Origin: Neolentinus lepideus HHB14362 ss-1 | Taxonomy: Eukaryota; Basidiomycota; Agaricomycetes; Gloeophyllales; Gloeophyllaceae | Assembly (NCBI GenBank): GCA_001632425.1 | Contig: KV425596.1 | Location: forward strand, 23,064 to 87,063 | Length of the DNA stretch: 64,000 nt | Direction: 5' to 3' | In this document: positions 56,612 to 64,000 of the stretch, piece by piece | Position numbering within the stretch: the stretch's first letter is position 1 | Layout of the letters: each line of letters begins with the position of its first letter | Made by a program: the position numbers and the translations under genes | The notes under the pieces: generated by a model | Told to the model about the DNA's origin: nothing | The model's input: the letters and a program-made list of their open reading frames with translations, nothing else | The model's database searches: none

Positions 56612-59007
56612 TCTTGTTTGATTCTTGGACAATCGGGTTTGTTTCAGTGCACTTCAAGCTAGCCAAAGCTCAAGGAAGTGTGGCGGCCAGAGAAAGACTC
56701 CGCGGCCGATGCCGAAAGCGCCCAATTGACCTGCTTCGAATTCCTGATTCCCGAAATATCTCTCCTAAAATATGCTGTTTGACGTCCATGGCCATGCTTT
56801 GACTTGGACAAACTGGTGCACCGCGTCCTACGTGATTACTAACTTCTTTTGACAAAAAGAAGGAATACAGACAGCTAGCTGACAATTGACTATCGGCAGG
56901 TCGCAGCACGACGTAAGGTAAGAAATCAGTTTCGTTCGTCGGACGAAATATACAACTACTCGCAATTAAGCAACCGCCGCGCAGAGGTCCGGTTGGTGAC
57001 TGTGTTAAGTAGTCCAATGGCTACTAAAGCTTCTAAGTTGGTTGCCCAATCAGGGGGCAGATTGACTTCATTTTCGATGGTGCCTTTACAAGTTGCAGTG
57101 ACTGAGGGGATACCCAACTTCTATAGGTTCCAGATGCGCCAAAAGCCGAAGGACCTGGTTCCCCCATAGTTCCCCCACATGCAAGCTCGAAACCAAGCCA
57201 CATTGCGCGGAGATCACCTGGCTCGGAAAATGTAGCACGTCGAAAGGGATCCTTCGCACTCTAATGCAGTCACATCAGTGCTGTTATCTGAAACACACAA
57301 TCATAATAATATCTTCATTCTCGACATGGTTTTGACTTTGGTAGTGTCACCTCTAGATCATCCGTAATCCAGAACTGAAGTTAGTCCAGGGGGGTAACTA
57401 AGATGATCAGAAAGCTCCTGCCAATCCGCAGGCGACATCTCGGCAATACATGACCTATCATTGGTGCTATTTTCGCTCAACCGGCTGGTCATTCATGAAT
57501 TCGACGTCATTGATACACGGTCTGTCTGTTCGTTCATGTATTCATGAAGTGACTTAGAGTTTAGCTGTCAGATTGAGTAGCTCTATCACCTCGCGGTCCC
57601 GTTTGCCTTCCCGGTCACCTAGACTGAGCCTTCCTGTTCTCTCCGCTAGCCCGGTACGGACATGAACTCCTTTGTGGCATCCCAGTCACTCAGGATTATC
57701 CGCTCAATGTCACTTGGTACGAAGGCTCGTGTGCATCTCACCTTCTCGTGGGACTGATTGACATCATGCGAAGTCTCAGTGGACATGGGCCAGAGCTGCT
57801 TCGTTTCCACGCTCCCGCTCAGATGACATGAAACCTTCCTCATCTGCTCTGACTACATCGCGTCATAAGCCTATTGGTCCAGGCGAGACTCAGTCGAGAT
57901 ATGGCGCCAGGGCGTCGTGCTGATTCCTGCCTCAGGCTGCAAGCTATGCCAACATGATGTCTGGAACTCGCAGGGCTTCAAGCTTCGGGGCCCGAAGTTT
58001 GACTCGACTTTGCCTGTCCCAGCTCGAGATAATTCTGTCCTCTCAATTTCGGTGCCACCCCGGAATGGTCTTCTAAATGCTCAGCTCGTCACGCTTCCTC
58101 CATTAGAAGCCTTGGTATCTGCCTCGGGTACTCCAAGTTGCGACAGGCTATTACTGCCTAAAGCTAAAGCGAATGGGTCAAGCAAGGCACCCTCAAGCAT
58201 CCGAGTATTGTAGCCTGTGATGGACTAGTAGGGCTGCCCTGTGACTCCTCGCTCAATGAGAACGAGAGTCCAGAGCCACCGCGATCGTGATCAGCCTGTG
58301 AGAGCACCGAGAACGGATCTCAGCAGATCTGCAGAATTGGGTCGATCGGACGTAAGATCTTGCTGATCCCGAGAGTCACAGAATGCCTTCGGACTGCAAG
58401 AGTATGCAGCAAGCAGCGGGAAAATCTCCGTCGGAACAATTAAGTGGCTAGTGGTGTTGCCGCGGTGCCACTGCAGCGTGACGGTGCAACGGGGAAATAA
58501 TACGAATATATTTTTTGAACGGGAATTTCCACATGCGTACGGATTTCGAAATAATTATGGAAGAACGCGATCGGACAGAGAACCGGTCGGGAGGCAGCCA
58601 AATAAGGTAATCCGCCGGCGCCGACCCCTGAGCTCCTTGCCGCCGCTCCTACAGATTGGACGTGTTCCGACGCCGGGTCTACCCAGCGCCGCGTCGCTCA
58701 GCCTGAGTCGACCACTTGCCTTCGGCGTCGTTTCCTGGCTGCTTTGTTATTTTTCTTGCTCGTCGTCGTCGTCCTCGACGATCGTAACCGCAACACCGGG
58801 TGTACCGTCGAGCGCAACATTTAAAATTTCGGATCGATATCGCGTTTCTGCCACATCGATTTTCAGCTTGCACTGCACCGCAGCCACCGCAGCATCTCTC
58901 GTCGCTTAGCCTACCCTGCCCCTTAAACAGTTGAGGAACACGCGAGCAGGCCGAGAATACTGTAACTGTAGGATCTCTTATTCGGCCGGTATTCCTTGTT
59001 TCTTGCC
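56612..59007. other. long intergenic region upstream of PAS/GATA gene
   Basis: 2.4 kb without a supported gene. Frames at 57917-58213 and 58451-58909 lack motifs and are interrupted. The region is divergent between the ankyrin gene and the PAS/GATA gene and is long for this window, so it may hold an extended promoter and a long 5' leader. Confidence 0.45.
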
Positions 59008-61574
59008 ATGAGCTTCAGCACGCCCTCGCAACGAGGCTTTGAGTCGCAGGCAGAAATGGCCCCTCAGCTCAGCCACAACAATTCCCGTTTGAACACCAGC
59101 GTCCCTCTTCAATCCTTCGACGACTCCTTTGCTCTTCTCCCTCAGTCAGCCGGCTCTGAATCCGTCGATCAGTCCTCCAGCCCCATGCCGAAAGTCGGTG
59201 AAACACGATGCTGTGAGTGCGCCTTCTCGTACGACCTCGATCATCCATCGCGATCGTTCATATAGCTGTCTCTGATCGCGCTCTCGTATCTTTGTCATCG
59301 TTACTGACCACTCTCATAGACTGGGCCCTCCTCAACGCTGAACTTCAGTTTCTTTACCTTGATCCTGTCCTCGCAAGCCACCTCGGTCCCCAGGCCGATG
59401 AGCTCGTTGGCAAACCTCTCCTTGCATTCGTACATCCCGACGAGCAAGCCTCCGCCAGGCATGATCTCGGCAGTGTTCTAGACTCACGGACGCTACACGG
59501 TAGTGTAACTCGAGTGCGCTATTCGCGTCTTTCGAGCGTTCGCCGTCAACTGGGCGCCTCTGACCACGTCACGTCGTGGACCGACGCGGAGAAGATTGCC
59601 GTGGACCAGAACTATATGGCAGTGGACATTGTTATAAACTGGGCAGCGGAAGGCTTGGTGCTCTGTTTCATGCACGCCGTTGTTGACCTCACACCGTATG
59701 ATAATGATCCACGTTACAAGACAGGCTGGACGAACTGGTGCAGCACGCCAGCTTATGCCATGGACAATCAACAGATCTCTCTCATGTACAACCGTCTTAT
59801 GCATTCAGTGCCGCAGACCGGCACCATGGAGAGGGTATTCCAGATCCTCCTAAATCAACAGGGGAACAGACACTGTCTCATCAGCTGGCCGCCCGACCCG
59901 GCTAGTGGACAGTCGGATGGAGTGGCATCCAAGGATTTCGTACGCCTTGCGGAAGAGGTACAACTCGGCGAGAGTCCTAGCGGCGGTGCTAGTGATGCGA
60001 AGACGAGTTGTACCAGGAGGTACAAGGCGTTGCAGCCTATCAACGTGTCGGGTTCAGATGACGTCAAAGAGGTCGAGAGTATATTCATACCACATGGTGA
60101 GTGCTATTGTCTGCATAATCCGTACCAGTAAGGCGTTACTCAGGAGTGCTGTTGCTTAGGTACTATTATTTTCGCCTGCCACAAAGTGAATCCTCGTCCT
60201 ACGGCAACACAGATGGTGTACGCTCCGGCCCCTAACGGGTATCCGCAGCAACAGCAGCAGCAACAATACTACAACAACTCGTTCTCCCTCCCCTCCATTT
60301 CTGACTCTGCTGCCCAGTACGACGGATACGTCAGCCAAGCTCAAGCTCAAATGCAGGCGCATCAACCGTATAATGGCCAGTGGTCGGAGGCTTCGTCGTC
60401 TCAGACTCAACAATATTATCCGCCTCAGCAGCAAACATGGGCGTCAGGATCACAGCCATCAGCCCCTATGCCGTACATGGAGCCCCCTTTCCAACGACCT
60501 TTGTCCCCATCGTATCAGTATGTGCCATCGCAGGAAGGTGCATCACCATCCAATATGTCGACCGGTAGCTCGTCGCATGCCAACGGTAACGATGCAAACA
60601 GTAGTATCAATGACGTCGTACCGCCACCGAGGCATGCGTCACGGCGGGCCAGTCCGAGCACCAGCACCAGGGACTCGTACGGCGGTGGCGGGAGAAGCTC
60701 GGGTCATCCACCTGTAGGCATTGCAAAGTGCTCCAGTTGTAAAGCTACGCAGAGCCCAGAGTGGCGTAAAGGCCCAAGTGGTAAAAAGGACCTGTGCAAT
60801 GCGTGAGTCTTTCTTCTGCCTTAGTCGTCGAGTACTAAGGTTTGGCATTATTCCTTGTTCATACGCAGTTGTGGATTGCGCTATGCTCGTTCCAGAGCGA
60901 AGAAAGAGGGTATAACGTCTCAGAGGCGCCGTAAGGCCGGCGCGTATGGCTCTGCCCCATCGCCTGCATCTACAGCGTCTCCTTCAATCAAGTCAGAGCC
61001 GCTGCCCCATCATGCTCCGCTTACTCCTGCTTCCCCTGTTGCTTCGTATGCGAGTTCCGCTGTCCGACGGAGTGGCTACGCCGATGGTCCGAATGCGTAT
61101 GGCCCACCGCACGGCGGGAGCGCACATCATCTTCCATCAAATATAAATGGGATGACGCCATCTCCATCTCCTTCCCCGTCGACGTCTATGGGCTTCGGGC
61201 AGCCTTACTCTCGACATCCTAGCCAGCCGTCACCCACGAGCAGTAGTTTCTACTCGCCTGTGTCGCCTGCAGGTGCGATGCTAAGTTCGTCGTTGAATCA
61301 GGGACAGAATGTGCACCTCGCTGGTGCTTCGGGAGTTCCTCGGCCTCGGCTCAATTCCTTATCCTCTTTCCCTAATAGTCACAGCCGCCTGTCTATCTCC
61401 TCTTCGTCACCTGCGTCGGCGTCTCCAATAAGCGCCCCAGGCTATGATAGGGAACGTGAGCGCGACAGACAGTCTGGACAACACATGTCCCTGGGCAGCG
61501 ACAGCGGTCCCGGGATGCCATTGCCTCCGACCCCAGTCTCTGCGGGGATGGAGCCGCAAAGGCACCGAGTTTAA
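59008..61574 (+). CDS. PAS- and GATA-zinc-finger transcription factor (WC-2-like candidate)
   Basis: Four exons (59008-59212, 59320-60096, 60160-60802, 60869-61574) sum to 2331 nt, 776 residues. A PAS domain begins near residue 68 (WALLNAELQFLYLDPVLASH, then VGKPLLAFVHPDEQASARHD). A polyglutamine run of seven residues follows the PAS part. The single zinc finger is CSSC...CNACGLRYARSRAKKEG, spaced CX2C-X18-CX2C with [13 protein letters not shown], as in WC-1/WC-2-type GATA factors. The rest is Ser/Pro-rich and disordered. No LOV flavin-binding cysteine motif is seen, so it should not sense light itself. It may partner a WC-1 photoreceptor, but other PAS/GATA regulators exist in basidiomycetes. 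Confidence 0.88.
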
Positions 61575-63085
61575 CCCTGATTTTTTGCTGACGCTTTCCG
61601 TCGTTTGAAAATATTTGTGACGTGGAGGAGCCGTTTCCCTAACTATATGTTCAATTGATGGAACTGTAGGCTTGGCCTCTTAGGCCTTCTATTATTACTC
61701 TACTCCCACTCGTGCAGTTCGGACACACGCCAAGGACTTGTGCTGACGAATGTATTTTAGCATGGATTACAATGGCATTCCCCTCTTATTCTACTACCTT
61801 CGCATACCTTAGCCTTTCATCCTTCCACCGCCCTCACCTTTGAGCATATTTATCCATTGTACCTATGTCCTCTTTCTCACTCTGAAGCGGCTGTTGTTCA
61901 TATGATTTGTCAGTACGTACTGTAAGATTATGAATAGACACAGATGTCCGCATTCCGCGTACCACTGTGTACTCGACGAACCAACTACCAACGCAACTTC
62001 TTGGACGAGTGATTTAGACTCGTCTCGATCGATCAGATCGTAATCGAAGTAGATCAAAGACTATCTGGCGCTTCGACTTCTTGTCTCATCGCCGGACGAA
62101 TCTTGCATTATTACGGCACATGCAGCCACGGGCAAGTCTGGCCCGGCCGTCCGGTTGATTCATTGCAGAGGGAAACTGCCAATTGTTTGGCAGGCAGCGG
62201 GCAATAGCCTGGGATAGCGAATTTGTGAGAATGAATGATCCTACCGATGGCATGCAAACATACCGGCGGTCAAGGTGCCCGGAGCCATGATCCACTGGAA
62301 GACGACGCATCTTGTCAGAGAAATTATTGGAATGAACGTTGGATGCAATTCGAGAATGTGTAGCATTGTTGAAGACGAACATGATGGTACCAGCCAAGAA
62401 TCGCCCGTGATGTCGAGGAGCGAGCAAATTGCATGCGAAGGTCCAGGGGCCGAGATATGCCTAATCGGAAGCGAATGTCAGGCCTAGCAGTTGCATAGTA
62501 GTAGTCAGTAGACTACCAGGAGAGATTGAGATGAGCTTGGATCAATTCTCATCGCCTGTGAGACAGATCATTTCAAAAATTATCATTCACGAGAGATTGT
62601 CTCACCTTCCAACCGCATTCTAACTGTAATCCACCAGAAGCAGAGGGAAGACATGGTAAAAGACAGAAGCTACTGTCCGTATGCTAGAAGTGGCACCAAA
62701 TCGCTTTTCTGTATCCGCTTTCCATAGAGTCGGGCCGTAGTCTACGCGATCATAGGGAAATGCCACAAAACGATTGTCTGGCCTTCAGCACACGTCGACA
62801 TTCGTTGGCAATAAAATTTGATATTAAGCGAATGCCGACATGGGTAAAAGGATCTTTGAAGTATCTGCTGGAGGAAATGGTCGAGAATGGTGAGGACGTC
62901 GAGGAGGAAGAAGTTCAAGTAGAGAGCAACTCAAGCCAGATCTCCCGATATATCGTCCCACGTGGTTCCCCATCAAGGCGCTTGAGCTGCTTGACTCAGA
63001 CTCGTGCATCAAGACACTCAATACCTCTCTCTGTAATCCACAGAGCCGGAACCGACATCGCGAGATACTACAGAGGATGCTTGGA
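61575..63085. other. intergenic between PAS/GATA gene and sds22
   Basis: 1.5 kb. A plus-strand frame (62760-63143) encodes a partly acidic stretch (LLEEMVENGEDVEEEEVQVE) just upstream of sds22. It overlaps the sds22 start in another frame and has no known motif. It could be an upstream open frame or chance. Confidence 0.45.
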
Positions 63086-64000
63086 ATGTCTGAGCCACAG
63101 AACTCAGAGGTGCAGGGCAAGTCGATTGAGCAGAAAGAAGTAGATGATGATTTGGTCGTTGTAGAGACGTGCGTTCATGGCAGTAGTGACTCGATCCATA
63201 CACTGACATCTTGCTTCATCGACTATAGTAAACGAGCAAGAGTGGTCACAGTTGTCAGAGAAGACAATCCACAGAATGCCGAGAGTGAAGCAGAAGAAGA
63301 CGAGGATGTGGAGGACGTCGAAGGTGACTCGGTCGATTTCCTGGAGGGGTTCCCAGACGATACAAATGTGCGCAGCAACTTGTGCCGACGAGACGTTGCA
63401 TTTGCTGATGCTCTCATAGGAACTCGAGCTCGTGCACTCCCGTTTGAACTCCCTCGCCAATCTCCGGCTACCCCGCTTCGCCGCCCATCTCAAGAAACTC
63501 TGCCTGCGTCAGAACCAAATTTCCTTCCTGGACCCACAAATCTTCCGTGTCCTCACTAACCTCGAGGAGCTCGACTTCTACGATAACAAGATCAAGACTG
63601 TCGGGGACGCGCTGAATAACCTGGATAAGCTGACGTGAGTGGTGTCCCCTACTGTTAATATGCGGTGTTTGTGCAGACTAGTTATGGTTAGTATTTTAGA
63701 CCTGTCGTTCAACCTGCTGAAGACAATCCCGGAGACTCTGGAACACCTGAAATCGATTGACACAATTTACTTTGTGCAGAACAAGATTTCGAAGATTGAT
63801 GGACTTCAAGGTATTGGTGCGACATTACGAAGTTTGGAGCTGGGAGGAAACAAGATTCGTGTAAGCTTCAACCCTCTGGCCTCCTGCCTTTGCCGTCGAC
63901 TTTGACAATTTGTGTCACAAGAAAATCGAAAACCTGGACGCGCTAGTGACTCTCGAAGAACTTTGGCTCGGTAAGAACAAGATCACGAAACTAGAAGTGG
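63086..64000 (+). CDS. sds22: Sds22, leucine-rich-repeat regulator of protein phosphatase 1 (partial)
   Basis: Sds22 binds the PP1 catalytic subunit and guides it at mitosis. The model starts at the ATG 63086-63088 (MSEPQNSEVQGKSIEQKEVD), with exons 63086-63168, 63259-63367, 63420-63634, 63677-63860 and 63922 to the right edge. An acidic N-terminus (NAESEAEEDEDVEDVEGDSV) precedes 22-residue LRRs: HLKKLCLRQNQIS, NLEELDFYDNKIKTVG, ILDLSFNLLKTIPETLEHLK, SIDTIYFVQNKISKIDGLQ, LRSLELGGNKIRKIENLDAL and LEELWLGKNKITKLEV. The gene continues beyond the window. The splice before ILDLSFN leaves a short LVMVS insertion, so that acceptor is less certain. Confidence 0.93.

Noticed and set aside
58451..58909. 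152-codon frame upstream of the PAS/GATA gene
   Set aside because: No motif, compositionally mixed, and likely promoter or leader DNA.
59320..60096. LOV photoreceptor domain in the PAS/GATA protein
   Set aside because: The flavin-adduct cysteine motif of LOV domains is not present in the PAS region.
62760..63143. 127-codon frame before sds22
   Set aside because: It overlaps the sds22 start in another frame. Only a short acidic patch looks protein-like.
1..64000. CRISPR arrays, operons, bacterial ribosome-binding sites
   Set aside because: The window is a spliced eukaryotic genome. No regularly spaced direct repeats of CRISPR type are seen.

Overview
The window is nuclear DNA from a filamentous fungus, very probably an agaricomycete basidiomycete. 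Genes are cut by many short introns of about 48-65 bp with GT..AG ends. Several families typical of mushroom-forming fungi are present: a Kre9/KNH-like GPI-anchored protein, GPI-type aspartic proteases, a DUF6534-like membrane protein remnant, and a PAS/GATA factor. All gene models below were spliced by eye. Those marked as closing in frame had exon lengths summed and gave a multiple of three.

Layout. Positions 1-2985 are gene-poor with short tandem repeats, ending in the last piece of an ABCC-type ABC transporter. From 3981 to 7193 (minus) lies a BRO1-domain Rim20/PalA protein with a CRE-like palindrome upstream. Positions 7200-15550 are an accessory region. It holds two tiny paralogous three-exon genes (8130-8542 and 12978-13349) plus a decayed third copy, a 1.9 kb segment bounded by 83-bp inverted repeats that contains a 515-bp assembly gap, and a truncated RasGAP copy. 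The intact RasGAP follows at 16263-19014.

Positions 19453-36404 are dense housekeeping and secretory DNA: aspartic protease; ER DnaJ (Scj1/ERdj3 type, ending KDEL) divergent from a mitochondrial-looking protein; Wss1 DNA-protein-crosslink protease divergent from 6-phosphofructokinase; Bqt4-like inner nuclear membrane protein; a paraoxonase-like beta-propeller; and a two-barrel ABM-like protein. Positions 36405-39148 are poor, with a DUF6534-like remnant. Positions 39149-41812 encode a two-alpha-repeat cation/Ca2+ exchanger, followed by an intron-bearing tRNA-Tyr on the other strand.

Positions 42242-44629 have only weak coding traces. Positions 44630-50010 (minus) encode a roughly 1,650-residue acidic low-complexity protein with five copies of a PKSPWTPSYSVT motif and a C-terminal CaaX box. 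Then come the Kre9-like secreted protein, PRMT5/Skb1, a small ankyrin protein, a long upstream region, the PAS/GATA regulator, and the start of Sds22, which runs off the right edge.

Shared themes are signalling (Ras-GAP, PRMT5, PP1 regulator Sds22, pH-signalling Rim20), chromatin and genome maintenance (Wss1, Bqt4) and the secretory path. The most novel candidates are the 71-74 residue barrel-like protein family and the CaaX repeat protein.
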